Source: Sporosarcina luteola (GTDB lineage Bacteria > Bacillota > Bacilli > Bacillales_A > Planococcaceae). From it: DNA of 46,452 nt. The notes under the pieces are model-generated. The model saw only the letters and a list, made by a program, of their open reading frames with translations. It was not told the DNA's origin and searched no databases. The stretch spans positions 1 to 46,452 of the forward strand of contig JACHLS010000020.1 in assembly GCA_014204635.1 (NCBI GenBank), in the 5' to 3' direction. Made by a program: the position numbers and the translations under genes. Below are positions 17,578-26,133 of this stretch, in pieces (position 1 is the first letter of the stretch; each line of letters begins with the position of its first letter).

Positions 17578-18294
17578 TTGAATCCAGAACAGTTTGTACA
17601 AGCATTGCAAGAAAAGGGGATTGAATTAGACGATAGACAAAGAAGTCAATTCAAACAATATTTCGAATTATTAGTAGAATGGAATGAAAAAATGAATCTG
17701 ACAGCGATAACTGATGAGCCGTCAGTGTTTCTAAAACATTTCTTTGATTCCATTACCGCAGCATTTTATGTATCGATGGAAGGGGAGTTGTCCTTATGTG
17801 ATGTGGGGGCGGGGGCTGGATTTCCAAGCATTCCATTAAAGATCTGTTTTCCAGATCTCTCCGTTACGATAGTGGATTCCTTAAATAAACGAATTACCTT
17901 TTTAAACGAGCTGGCTAAACAGCTCGAGCTGACCAATGTGACGTTTGTCCATGCAAGAGCCGAAGAATTTGGTCAAAACCCATCTTACCGGGAAAAATAT
18001 GATATGGTTACTGCACGAGCTGTTGCACGTTTATCCGTACTCGCCGAACTTTGCGTTCCATTGGCAAAGGAAAATGGCCGATTCATATCCATGAAAGGGG
18101 CGGCAGCAGAGGAAGAGCTTTCCGATGCAGAAAAAGCCATTTCAGTATTGGGGGCTAAGTTGGAAGATAAATTCTCGTTCTCCTTGCCAATTGAAGATAG
18201 TGAGAGAAATATTTTTGTTTTCCGTAAAATGAAAAAAACACCTAAGAAATATCCTCGGAAGCCAGGCATTCCCAACAAAACGCCGATTCAATAA
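17578..18294 (+). CDS. rsmG: 16S rRNA (guanine-N7) methyltransferase RsmG
   Basis: 238-aa Rossmann-fold enzyme that methylates a conserved guanine in the 530 loop of 16S rRNA (G527 in E. coli numbering) using S-adenosylmethionine. The SAM-binding motif is DVGAGAGFPSIPLKI. The start is TTG at 17578, with a strong TTAGGAGG seven bases upstream. The C-terminus is basic (KKTPKKYPRKPG). In other bacteria, loss of this enzyme gives low-level streptomycin resistance. A parS site follows directly after its stop codon. Confidence 0.95.
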   Translation: MNPEQFVQALQEKGIELDDRQRSQFKQYFELLVEWNEKMNLTAITDEPSVFLKHFFDSITAAFYVSMEGELSLCDVGAGAGFPSIPLKICFPDLSVTIVDSLNKRITFLNELAKQLELTNVTFVHARAEEFGQNPSYREKYDMVTARAVARLSVLAELCVPLAKENGRFISMKGAAAEEELSDAEKAISVLGAKLEDKFSFSLPIEDSERNIFVFRKMKKTPKKYPRKPGIPNKTPIQ

Positions 18295-18295
18295 T

Positions 18296-18311
18296 TGTTT
18301 CACGTGAAACA
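18296..18311. other. parS: parS site (Spo0J/ParB binding)
   Basis: TGTTTCACGTGAAACA is a perfect 16-bp palindrome matching the consensus parS. It lies between rsmG and noc, about 8 kb from oriC. Confidence 0.95.
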
Positions 18312-18433
18312 AAAATGAGCGTAGAGTGGGGAAGGGTCTTATTCTACTCTTTAATAACCAATAAAGAGGATATATAATAATTATGACGAACTAACTTATT
18401 ATTGGTGAGCAGTCTTATAAAGGTGGTGCCGGG

Positions 18434-19300
18434 ATGAAAAATACGTTCTCACGATTTTTCGGGAATGCAGAGAAGGAACCTGTTTTCCAGGAGAATGAGG
18501 AAGTTCCACAAGAGAAAGTCCAACAAATACAAATAGATACAATTCGCCCTAATAAATATCAACCGCGTACGGTTTTTTCAGAGGAGAAAATTGAAGAGCT
18601 TGCTCGTACGATTCATACACATGGTGTTATCCAACCGATTGTTATTCGAAAGACGGAACATGATGGATATGAAATTATAGCAGGGGAGCGCCGTTTCCGC
18701 GCAATGAAGAAATTGGGATGGAAAGAAGTTCCTGCAATTGTACGAAATCTAGATGACAAGGAAACGGCTTCCATCGCTTTAATCGAAAACCTCCAACGAG
18801 AAGAATTAACGGCCATCGAGGAAGCATATGCATATGAAAAGCTACTGGAACTCCATTCGCTCACGCAAGAAGCATTGGCTCAACGGTTGGGGAAAGGGCA
18901 ATCAACAATCGCAAATAAGTTGCGACTCCTAAAATTACCTGAAGAAATAAAAAGCAAAATACTATCGAAGGAATTGTCAGAACGTCATGCTCGCGCCTTA
19001 ATTCCAATTAAAGATAGTGAACTGCAATTAAAAGTATTCCAAGAGGCGTTAGAAAAACAGATGAACGTCAAACAGTTGGAAGAACGAATTCAACAATTGA
19101 TGAATCCCGAGGAAGAGAAGAAGGAAAAGAAAAGAGCGGTTCCCAAAAGAAAGTCAGTCAGCAAGGATGTACGTATTGCTGTGAATACGATTCGGCAATC
19201 GTTATCTCTAGTCTCGAAAAGCGGGATTGATGTGAAAACGGAAGAAGAAGACTCCGATGACTTTTACACCATCACGGTGAAAATCCCAAAGAAAAAATAA
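18434..19300 (+). CDS. noc: Nucleoid occlusion protein Noc
   Basis: ParB-family CTPase that binds NBS sites, spreads, and recruits DNA to the membrane so that FtsZ rings do not form over the nucleoid. 288 aa. The N-terminal MKNTFSRFFG matches the amphipathic membrane-targeting helix of Noc and distinguishes it from Spo0J. The ParB N-domain has GERRFRAMKKLG, then ENLQREELTAIEEA, with a central helix-turn-helix (LAQRLGKGQSTIANKLRLL) and a basic linker before the dimerisation domain. The ATG follows AAAGGTGG. It is monocistronic, with a terminator after it. Confidence 0.95.
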   Translation: MKNTFSRFFGNAEKEPVFQENEEVPQEKVQQIQIDTIRPNKYQPRTVFSEEKIEELARTIHTHGVIQPIVIRKTEHDGYEIIAGERRFRAMKKLGWKEVPAIVRNLDDKETASIALIENLQREELTAIEEAYAYEKLLELHSLTQEALAQRLGKGQSTIANKLRLLKLPEEIKSKILSKELSERHARALIPIKDSELQLKVFQEALEKQMNVKQLEERIQQLMNPEEEKKEKKRAVPKRKSVSKDVRIAVNTIRQSLSLVSKSGIDVKTEEEDSDDFYTITVKIPKKK

Positions 19301-19338
19301 ACTCTATGAAGATATGACTCTCGTTGTCATTGCGAGAT

Positions 19339-19369
19339 ACTCTTGCTAACCGAAAGCAGGAGTTTTTTT
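19339..19369 (+). terminator. noc terminator
   Basis: ACTCTTGC (19339-19346) pairs with GCAGGAGT (19356-19363) with one G-T pair, followed by seven T residues. Confidence 0.8.
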
Positions 19370-19553
19370 GCGCGAACCGTTACCATGACAACTGTTTTTT
19401 TGTTAAACTAGAAAAGAGCGAATCGCTGATTATTTAGCCTATTGGATTGTAAGCATAATGAATTCATTAAACCAGAAGGTTTGCGGTTTGTTAGTCGTAG
19501 TAGAAATACATTAATTTGAACGGTGTACATTGAGTGAGAAAGCAGGTGCAAGC

Positions 19554-20315
19554 GTGGGAAAGATAATAGCGATCGCCAATCAAAAAGGAGGCGTCGGAAA
19601 GACAACCACTTCCGTTAACTTAAGTGCTTGCCTTGCGCATATCGGCAAAAAGGTGTTATTGATTGATGCCGATCCACAAGGAAACGCAACGAGCGGGGTG
19701 GGTGTCAATAAAGGGGATGTCCATCAATGCATCTATGATATGTTGATAGATGATGTGAACATAAAAGAAGTGATTTATCCAACCAAAGTGGAAAATTTGG
19801 AGGTCATCCCGGCAACCATTTCATTGGCAGGTGCGGAAATCGAATTGGTTTCTACCATTTCTCGTGAAGTACGTATGAAGCATGCCATTCAAGAAGCAAA
19901 AGAATTGTATGATTTTATCATTATTGATTGCCCTCCTTCACTTGGGCTGCTCACAATCAATGCTTTGACCGCTGCGGACTCAATTATCATCCCGGTGCAA
20001 TGTGAGTATTATGCTCTTGAAGGATTGAGTCAATTGTTAAGTACAATCCGTCTCGTCCAAAAACATCTTAACGAGAACTTACAAATTGATGGTGTGTTAT
20101 TGACCATGTTTGATGCGAGAACGAATTTAGGAATCCAAGTGATTGAAGAAGTAAAAAAGTATTTTCAAGATAAAGTGTACGGAACAATAATTCCTCGGAA
20201 TGTACGATTAAGTGAAGCACCGAGCCATGGAGAACCCATTATCATTTATGATTCCAGGTCAAGAGGTGCAGAAGTATATTTAGAGCTGGCAAAGGAAGTG
20301 GTGCACAATGGCTAA
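19554..20315 (+). CDS. soj: Chromosome partitioning ATPase Soj/ParA
   Basis: 253-aa deviant Walker ATPase that works with Spo0J-parS in origin segregation and, in B. subtilis, switches DnaA activity according to its monomer/dimer state. The deviant Walker A motif is KGGVGKTTTS (11-20). Further motifs are DADPQGNAT and IIIDCPPSLG. The frame is open from a TTG at 19530, but the GTG at 19554 gives the family N-terminus GKIIAIANQKGG and has AGGTG at good spacing, so it is chosen. It overlaps spo0J by 8 bp. Confidence 0.96.
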   Translation: MGKIIAIANQKGGVGKTTTSVNLSACLAHIGKKVLLIDADPQGNATSGVGVNKGDVHQCIYDMLIDDVNIKEVIYPTKVENLEVIPATISLAGAEIELVSTISREVRMKHAIQEAKELYDFIIIDCPPSLGLLTINALTAADSIIIPVQCEYYALEGLSQLLSTIRLVQKHLNENLQIDGVLLTMFDARTNLGIQVIEEVKKYFQDKVYGTIIPRNVRLSEAPSHGEPIIIYDSRSRGAEVYLELAKEVVHNG

Positions 20316-21147
20316 AGGTCTTGGAAAAGGGTTAAATGCTTTATTTCCTGAAGAGTCCCTGTCAAATGCGGAAAAGATTGAGCATATCCGTTTAAAGAGC
20401 GTCAAAGTGAATCCATATCAGCCACGGAAAGTGTTTGATGAAAGTGCTATTGCGGAATTAAGTGACTCTATTAAAGAACACGGGATTTTGCAGCCAATCA
20501 TTGTCAGGAAAGTGGGCACTTCTCATGAAATCGTTGTTGGGGAGAGGCGATTCCGTGCAGCAAAGTTAGCGGGGCTTGAGGAAATACCGGCCATTGTTCG
20601 TCAGCTGAGCGATGAAGAGTCAATGGAAATGGCCATCCTCGAAAACCTGCAACGAGAAGATTTAACACCAATTGAAGAAGCAGAAGCGTATCATAAGCTA
20701 ATGGACAATCTGCATCTCACACAAGAACAGCTAGCTTTCCGGTTAGGAAAAAGCAGGCCGCATATCGCAAATCATATCCGACTTTTATCATTGCCGGATA
20801 AAATTCGTTCTTACATATCACAAGGTAAATTATCCATGGGACATGGAAGAACCTTATTGGGGCTTAGAAAAAAGGAACAGATTCTTGCAGTGGCTGAACG
20901 GACTTTGAAAGAAGGACTAAACGTCCGCCAACTTGAAAGACTAGTTCAAAAATTGAATGAAGATGTTCCACGTGAAACAAAGAAAGAAAAAAAGAAAGAT
21001 ATTTTTCTTGCGGAACAGGAATCTAACTTGCGTGAATACTTCGGCACAAACGTTTCTATTAAGAAAACGAAAAATAAGGGAAAGATTGAGATCGAGTTTT
21101 TTACAGAAGAAGATTTAGAACGAATCCTTGAATTGCTGAGTGAATAA
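20308..21147 (+). CDS. spo0J: Chromosome partitioning protein Spo0J/ParB
   Basis: 279-aa CTPase clamp that loads at parS, spreads, and recruits SMC condensin to origins. The N-terminal MAKGLGKGLNALFP is the Soj-stimulating motif with conserved lysines. The CTP-binding region is GERRFRAAKLAG and ENLQREDLTPIEEA. The helix-turn-helix is LAFRLGKSRPHIANHIRLL, and the C-terminal dimerisation domain contains EIEFFTEEDLERILELL. The gene itself contains a parS site at 20964-20979. It overlaps soj, forming a coupled pair. Confidence 0.96.
   Translation: MAKGLGKGLNALFPEESLSNAEKIEHIRLKSVKVNPYQPRKVFDESAIAELSDSIKEHGILQPIIVRKVGTSHEIVVGERRFRAAKLAGLEEIPAIVRQLSDEESMEMAILENLQREDLTPIEEAEAYHKLMDNLHLTQEQLAFRLGKSRPHIANHIRLLSLPDKIRSYISQGKLSMGHGRTLLGLRKKEQILAVAERTLKEGLNVRQLERLVQKLNEDVPRETKKEKKKDIFLAEQESNLREYFGTNVSIKKTKNKGKIEIEFFTEEDLERILELLSE
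20964..20979. other. parS: parS site inside spo0J
   Basis: TGTTCCACGTGAAACA has one mismatch to the perfect palindrome and equals the parS found within B. subtilis spo0J. It lies in the coding sequence, between the helix-turn-helix and C-terminal domains. Confidence 0.93.
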
Positions 21148-21150
21148 ATC

Positions 21151-21190
21151 AATACCTATTTTGCGTGAATGCAAAATAGGTATTATTTTT
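21151..21190 (+). terminator. spo0J terminator
   Basis: AATACCTATTTTGC (21151-21164) pairs perfectly with GCAAAATAGGTATT (21171-21184), followed by ATTTTT. Confidence 0.85.
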
Positions 21191-21239
21191 AGAGAGACAA
21201 TATATAAGTCGTAAATCCTGCAATGAGAGAGAGGACACC

Positions 21240-21947
21240 ATGATATTATTTGGCTCAATTACGAATGCGCTATTAATTGTTCTGGGCGCATTCATCGGCA
21301 GGTTTTTAAATAACATCCCCGAGCGGATGAAAGAGACTGTTATGTATGGCATCGGTCTGGCAGTCACGGCAATCGGAGTCCAAATGACATTCGAAAGCAC
21401 TCAAATCTTAATCGTCATAATAAGTATTGTCATCGGAGCCGTTATTGGCGAGTGGATGGACTTGGAAGGGAAAATCAATCAATTAGGTCAATGGATTGAA
21501 AAGAAGCTGCCTGCTAAAAATGAAGGACCTGGGATTGCCCAAGGATTCGTAACAGCAACCCTCATATTTGTCGTAGGGTCCATGGCCATCATCGGAGCTA
21601 TCGATAGTGGATTGCGAAATGATCATGATGTGCTACTTATGAAGGGGATCAATGATGGATTTACATCCATCATTTTAAGTTCCACCCTTGGCATCGGCGT
21701 GGCATTTGCGGCAATCCCTGTTTTACTATACCAAGGGATTATCACCTTATGTGCCACGCAAATCAGCCGTTTTGTATCCGATGAATTGCTTTCCTTTTTT
21801 ATATCGGAGATGACAGCCACTGGGGGATTAATGATCGTTGGCATCGGTTTGAACTTAATTGGCATCACCAAGATGAGGGTAGCAAATTTCATTCCTGGGA
21901 TTGTAGTTGTCGGCGTTATTGTGACAATTGTTCATATGCTACATTGA
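21240..21947 (+). CDS. DUF554 family membrane protein
   Basis: 235 aa with six or seven predicted membrane helices, starting MILFGSITNALLIVLGAFIG. Internal DUF554 features are GEWMDLEGKINQLGQWIEKK and GSMAIIGAIDSGL. The family (YqgA/YdfK-like) is widespread and its function unknown; transport has been suggested. The ATG at 21240 lies after GAGAGAGGACACC. It converges with yyaC, and the two coding regions overlap by a few bases at their 3' ends. Confidence 0.85.
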   Translation: MILFGSITNALLIVLGAFIGRFLNNIPERMKETVMYGIGLAVTAIGVQMTFESTQILIVIISIVIGAVIGEWMDLEGKINQLGQWIEKKLPAKNEGPGIAQGFVTATLIFVVGSMAIIGAIDSGLRNDHDVLLMKGINDGFTSIILSSTLGIGVAFAAIPVLLYQGIITLCATQISRFVSDELLSFFISEMTATGGLMIVGIGLNLIGITKMRVANFIPGIVVVGVIVTIVHMLH

Positions 21948-22496
21948 GTGTCGGCCATATGCAAGCTGAAGTGCCCGGGCGATAATACGGCTCATTTCAA
22001 AGGATAAATGGAGTCGTGTGCTCTGGAGGACCGCATGCTCCATGAAACCTGAAAGATTGACCACACCCTTAATTGACAGATTGCCGACAGGAGGAAGTTC
22101 TTTACCGACTGCTTTGCCAGGAAGCAGTGGCCCGTCCTGAACTAATAGATGACCAATCGACTCGCTTTTTCCAAGACAGGCGTCAATGGCCACAATGAAA
22201 GGTGATGAGTGCGTGTTCATCGTTTTATCCAGGTGCTCTTGCAAATTTAAGGCATGAAGTGGGTTTTCCAATGTCCCGATAACAGGGAAGGGGAAAATAA
22301 GGGATTCAGATAAATGTGAACCGGTTAAAGGTCCAAGTGCATCCCCTGTGGAACGATCTGTTCCAATACAATAGAAAACAAGAGATTGATTATCAAACGG
22401 AATATGTTCCAAAAAGAACGTGCTCAGTTTCCAAACGATGCCTGTCTCTTTGTAATGGACTCGATAATCAAATGCGGAGGATAAAGCGATAGACAT
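21939..22496 (-). CDS. yyaC: YyaC-type spore protein (DUF1256)
   Basis: 185 aa from the ATG at 22496, which follows a clear AAAGGAG; the frame is open up to 22535. Conserved blocks are GTDRSTGDALGPLTGSHL and VAIDACLG, resembling the GPR-like/HycI-type peptidase fold. DUF1256 proteins are restricted to endospore formers and yyaC is sporulation-linked in B. subtilis, although its substrate is unclear. It lies on the minus strand opposite its neighbours and its 3' end overlaps the DUF554 gene. Its presence supports a spore-forming host. Confidence 0.88.
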   Translation of the reverse strand: MSIALSSAFDYRVHYKETGIVWKLSTFFLEHIPFDNQSLVFYCIGTDRSTGDALGPLTGSHLSESLIFPFPVIGTLENPLHALNLQEHLDKTMNTHSSPFIVAIDACLGKSESIGHLLVQDGPLLPGKAVGKELPPVGNLSIKGVVNLSGFMEHAVLQSTRLHLSFEMSRIIARALQLAYGRHSM

Positions 22497-22620
22497 TGGA
22501 AAACTCCTTTCGGGCAAATGGGAGAGAGATATCATATCTCCGGCCTATTTTTAAATTACTAATGGTGTAGGCAGTATACGCTAAATGGAAACAATTTATA
22601 CGGATGAAAGGAGAGATTGA

Positions 22621-23493
22621 ATGGTTGCGGTAAAAGAACCGACTTTAACCATTATAGAAAGAATAGAAGACTTCATTTTCGATGAAAAACTATGGATTAA
22701 CGTGGGCTTCCATGCATTAAAGATCTTATTCATTATCCTATTGGCTGCCATAGTTGTTCGAATTGGAAAAGTAGTTATCCGTCGTGTGTTCGGGATAAAA
22801 CTAAAAGGTCCTTTACGGAAGGATGCACGCCGAGAACAAACATTATTAAGATTGCTGGAGAATGTATTATCATACGTTGTCTATTTCTCTGCGATTGTGG
22901 CTGTACTTTCTGAATTTAACATTGATTTAAAAGGAATACTGGCAGGTGCTGGTGTCCTTGGTCTAGCAGTTGGGTTCGGCGCACAAAGTTTAGTGAAGGA
23001 TGTAATCTCCGGCTTCTTTATTATTTTCGAAGATCAATTTTCTGTAGGGGATTATGTGAAAATCGGAAGTACAGAAGGGGAAGTCGAAGAAATCGGCTTA
23101 CGGACGACCAAGATTAAAAGCTTTACAGGTGAACTCACTATTTTACCGAATGGCAGTATTGCACAAGTTGTCAATTATTCAGTAAAAAACTCCTTGGCAA
23201 TCGTTGACGTAACCATTCCGTTTGAACTCGGCGTAGAAAAGGTAGAAAAGTCAATCAATGCTTATTTGGCTCAGATGGCTGAAAAAGACGAAGACTTGAT
23301 TGGCACGCCACGGTTGGTTGGCGCGCATGACTTTACAGATACAGCTATCATTGAGCGAGTTTTGGCTGAAACAAAACCGATGCGTCAGTATGAAGTGACC
23401 CGAAAGATCAGCATTGGACTGAAACAATATATGGAACAACAAAATGTTGAAATTCCGTATCCGACTTTGGTGACCAAATCGAATGACGCATAA
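22621..23493 (+). CDS. MscS-type mechanosensitive channel
   Basis: 290-aa small-conductance mechanosensitive channel that releases solutes on hypo-osmotic shock. Membrane helices run at about 25-45, 75-100 and 102-125. The pore-lining TM3 contains GVLGLAVGFGAQSLVKDVISG, the glycine/alanine-rich packing pattern of MscS. The beta domain follows with FSVGDYVKIG and TILPNGSIAQVVNYS. The ATG has AAAGGAGAG at good spacing. It is probably co-transcribed with the DUF951 and ychF genes downstream. Confidence 0.9.
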   Translation: MVAVKEPTLTIIERIEDFIFDEKLWINVGFHALKILFIILLAAIVVRIGKVVIRRVFGIKLKGPLRKDARREQTLLRLLENVLSYVVYFSAIVAVLSEFNIDLKGILAGAGVLGLAVGFGAQSLVKDVISGFFIIFEDQFSVGDYVKIGSTEGEVEEIGLRTTKIKSFTGELTILPNGSIAQVVNYSVKNSLAIVDVTIPFELGVEKVEKSINAYLAQMAEKDEDLIGTPRLVGAHDFTDTAIIERVLAETKPMRQYEVTRKISIGLKQYMEQQNVEIPYPTLVTKSNDA

Positions 23494-23514
23494 CATAAAA
23501 GGGCCGGTGATAAT

Positions 23515-23712
23515 ATGCAGGACAAACAATTTGAGATGAATGACATTGTGGAAATGAAAAAGCCCCATCCATGTGGAATGAACGCATGGAGAATTATTCG
23601 GATGGGTGCGGATATCCGAATTAAATGTGAAGGATGCGGACATAGTGTCATGCTTCCGCGCAACGAGTTCACTAAAAAGATGAAGAAAGTGATTGGAAAG
23701 GCAGAAATTTGA
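23515..23712 (+). CDS. DUF951 family zinc-ribbon-like protein
   Basis: A 65-aa protein conserved next to ychF in Bacillota. It has a beta-barrel-like core and three cysteines (C20; C38 and C41 in CEGC) that may form a partial zinc site, with basic patches (RIIRMGADIRIK, KKMKKVIGKAE) suggesting nucleic-acid contact. Function is not established. It lies 21 bp after the mscS gene. Confidence 0.85.
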   Translation: MQDKQFEMNDIVEMKKPHPCGMNAWRIIRMGADIRIKCEGCGHSVMLPRNEFTKKMKKVIGKAEI

Positions 23713-23810
23713 ACCGACAATAGACAGAACCATATTCTATTCCTATAATAGAGAAGTTGAATTGGATAAGAATGAATAGAAGTGCAGATATATGAAAGGT
23801 AGTGGAAACC

Positions 23811-24911
23811 ATGGCATTAACAGCCGGAATCGTCGGATTGCCAAACGTGGGGAAGTCGACACTTTTTAACGCAATAACAAAGGCAGGTGCGGAAGCTGCC
23901 AACTACCCATTTTGTACAATCGACCCGAACGTCGGAATTGTGGAAGTTCCCGATGAAAGATTACAAAAATTAACTGAACTCGTCACACCGAAAAAGACAG
24001 TACCGACTGCATTTGAATTTACCGATATCGCTGGAATTGTTGAAGGTGCAAGCAAAGGGGAAGGACTTGGAAATAAGTTCCTTTCTCATATTCGGGAAGT
24101 GGATGCGATCTGCCAGGTTGTCCGTTGTTTTACTGACGAAAACATTACCCATGTTTCTGGGAAAGTGGATCCGATTGCGGACATTGAGATTATCAATCTC
24201 GAATTGATACTGGCAGACATGGAAAGTGTGGAGAAACGCTTGACACGTGTTTCCAAAATGGCAAAACAGAAGGACAAGGAAGCGTTGGCAGAAGAGCCAA
24301 TTCTTTTAAAATTGAAAGAAGCGTTCGAAAACGAAAAGCCGGCACGTTCGGTTGAGCTGACGCCAGAAGAATTTCAAATTATTAGAGGGATGCATCTCCT
24401 CACCATCAAACCGATGCTGTATGTAGCCAACGTATCTGAAGAGGAAATTGCGGATGCCGATACCAATGAATATGTAAAGACTGTACGTGATTTTGCTAAA
24501 GAAGATAATGCAGAAGTGATTGTCGTCTGTGCAAAAATCGAAGAAGAGATGGCAGAGCTCGATGATGAGGAGAAAGCAATGTTCCTCGAAGAACTGGGCA
24601 TCAAGGAATCTGGTCTGGATCAATTGATCAAAGCTGCATATAGCCTGCTTGGACTCGCCACTTACTTTACAGCAGGAGTACAAGAAGTCCGTGCTTGGAC
24701 GTTCCGAAAAGGAATGAAGGCTCCTCAATGTGCCGGTATTATCCATACAGATTTCGAACGCGGTTTCATCCGTGCTGAGACGGTTTCATATGATGCACTT
24801 GTTGAAGCCGGGTCAATGGCAGCTGCTAAAGAGGCTGGAAAAGTCCGGCTTGAAGGGAAAGAATATATCGTCCAAGACGGTGATGTCATGCTTTTCCGCT
24901 TCAATGTTTGA
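23811..24911 (+). CDS. ychF: Ribosome-associated ATPase/GTPase YchF (OLA1 family)
   Basis: 366-aa Obg-family P-loop NTPase that binds ribosomes and prefers ATP. The P-loop is GLPNVGKST, the G3 motif is DIAG, and the C-terminal TGS-like domain ends EYIVQDGDVMLFRFNV. The family N-terminus MALTAGIVGLPNVGKS begins at the ATG at 23811; an in-frame GTG at 23802 sits too close to the AAAGG sequence. It is conserved here, just upstream of rpsF, as in B. subtilis (yyaF). Confidence 0.95.
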   Translation: MALTAGIVGLPNVGKSTLFNAITKAGAEAANYPFCTIDPNVGIVEVPDERLQKLTELVTPKKTVPTAFEFTDIAGIVEGASKGEGLGNKFLSHIREVDAICQVVRCFTDENITHVSGKVDPIADIEIINLELILADMESVEKRLTRVSKMAKQKDKEALAEEPILLKLKEAFENEKPARSVELTPEEFQIIRGMHLLTIKPMLYVANVSEEEIADADTNEYVKTVRDFAKEDNAEVIVVCAKIEEEMAELDDEEKAMFLEELGIKESGLDQLIKAAYSLLGLATYFTAGVQEVRAWTFRKGMKAPQCAGIIHTDFERGFIRAETVSYDALVEAGSMAAAKEAGKVRLEGKEYIVQDGDVMLFRFNV

Positions 24912-24994
24912 TGGTTTAAACCAAGAATGTTTTTTACTGAAATAAGATACTCTGTGTATTTCAATCGCACATCGTCACGTAAGAAATAGAGAAG

Positions 24995-25033
24995 AACGGC
25001 CAGGAAGATGAAACATTCTCCTGGCCGTTTTTT
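24995..25033 (+). terminator. Terminator between ychF and the DUF3267 gene
   Basis: AACGGCCAGGA (24995-25005) pairs perfectly with TCCTGGCCGTT (25019-25029) and is followed by T residues to 25033. It may also act weakly for the convergent gene. Confidence 0.85.
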
Positions 25034-25625
25034 AGGTTTCGTTGGATTCCGTAAAGTTTACTATTGTATCGCCGATTCGTCCGGGTTGAAATAGGTAGAG
25101 CTTCGGACGCTCGGGATCGTCTTTAACAAGCCAGTCGTCCGGAAATTTACGCAGTTCCTTATACATGGTGAAGTCTCCCGCAGCACCGCCAATCAAAAAA
25201 GCGGCCAGTCCGACAAGAATGCCGCTCTCCATATATAAACCAAGCAAGCCAGGGATAATGCCGGTCGTCCAGAAAGGAAGCAGCAGCGCTTTTCGTATAG
25301 CGCTATTCGTCATCGGTTTGTCAGTCGTTGCGTAGGCAATGCCAAGTTTTAAGTTCATGCCTACGACCATCCTCTTCCAGGGGACACCGCCGAAGAGGCG
25401 GAAGCCGAGCAAATGGAACGCCTCATGCAGGATAATCAATGCTGTGTAACCGCCGACGAACAATAGCAGGTCCCGAAAGGAGAAGGTAAATTCAAATTCT
25501 CCTTTTAGGACAACGAGGATGGCAAGGAGAAGGATAAAACTAATAATGGTCCAAACCATTCCGCTTTTTGCTACCTTTGGCAAATCAATTTCAATGATAC
25601 GATCCGGTTCAGGCAACTGACTCAT
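25032..25625 (-). CDS. DUF3267 putative zincin membrane metallopeptidase
   Basis: 197 aa from the ATG at 25625, which has AAGGAG upstream; the open frame extends to 25682. Hydrophobic helices at about 24-40 and 50-66 precede the zincin motif HEAFH (H67, E68, H71), with further hydrophobic stretches after it. The catalytic residues are present, so peptidase activity is plausible but not shown for this family. It is divergent from rpsF, and their promoters share the gap. Confidence 0.8.
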   Translation of the reverse strand: MSQLPEPDRIIEIDLPKVAKSGMVWTIISFILLLAILVVLKGEFEFTFSFRDLLLFVGGYTALIILHEAFHLLGFRLFGGVPWKRMVVGMNLKLGIAYATTDKPMTNSAIRKALLLPFWTTGIIPGLLGLYMESGILVGLAAFLIGGAAGDFTMYKELRKFPDDWLVKDDPERPKLYLFQPGRIGDTIVNFTESNET

Positions 25626-25661
25626 AACATCACTCCTTATGTTGAGTATATCAAATATTAG

Positions 25662-25690
25662 TTGATAAAAAGCTTTTGTCATGTTAAAAT
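25662..25690 (+). promoter_or_regulatory. rpsF operon promoter (SigA type)
   Basis: -35 TTGATA (25662-25667), a 17-bp spacer and -10 TAAAAT (25685-25690), about 90 bp before rpsF. Confidence 0.7.
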
Positions 25691-25728
25691 ATGATGATGT
25701 GAGTAATAAAATTAAATTTACTTACTCC

Positions 25729-25754
25729 TTGCCCGTTGTCATTCACCGGGCCAA
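25729..25754 (+). promoter_or_regulatory. Possible S6:S18 autoregulatory leader hairpin
   Basis: TTGCCCG (25729-25735) pairs with CGGGCCAA (25747-25754) with one bulged C, and CACCG sits on the 3' side of the loop. This resembles the S6:S18-binding leader motif known upstream of rpsF in many bacteria. It lies just before the rpsF Shine-Dalgarno, where binding could repress the operon. Assignment is by position and shape. Confidence 0.55.
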
Positions 25755-25777
25755 AGTCCATAAGGAGGTGACTGAAG

Positions 25778-26065
25778 ATGAGAAAGTACGAAATCATGTA
25801 CATCATCCGTCCAACAGTGGAAGATGAAGCGAAAAAAGCGTTGATCGAACGTTTCAATGAAATCCTTACTTCCAACGGAGCGGAAATCATCGAGTCGAAA
25901 GAGTGGGGCAAGCGCCGTCTTGCTTACGAAATCGACGACTTGCGCGAAGGTTATTACCAACTCGTTACTGCGAATGCAACAACTGAAGCGATCGATGAAT
26001 TTAATCGTCTAGCGAACATCAACGAAAGTATCATTCGTTATATGGCTGTTCGTCTTGACAACTGA
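25778..26065 (+). CDS. rpsF: 30S ribosomal protein S6
   Basis: 95-aa S6 with the typical start MRKYEIMYIIRP and internal WGKRRLAYEI. It pairs with S18 on the 30S platform. The ATG follows AAGGAGGTG. First gene of rpsF-ssb-rpsR. Confidence 0.98.
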   Translation: MRKYEIMYIIRPTVEDEAKKALIERFNEILTSNGAEIIESKEWGKRRLAYEIDDLREGYYQLVTANATTEAIDEFNRLANINESIIRYMAVRLDN

Positions 26066-26133
26066 TCCATATATATAAATGACGTAACCGTGACTGGGTA
26101 AAGTTCGAACATGATGAGGGAGGTTGCAATCTG

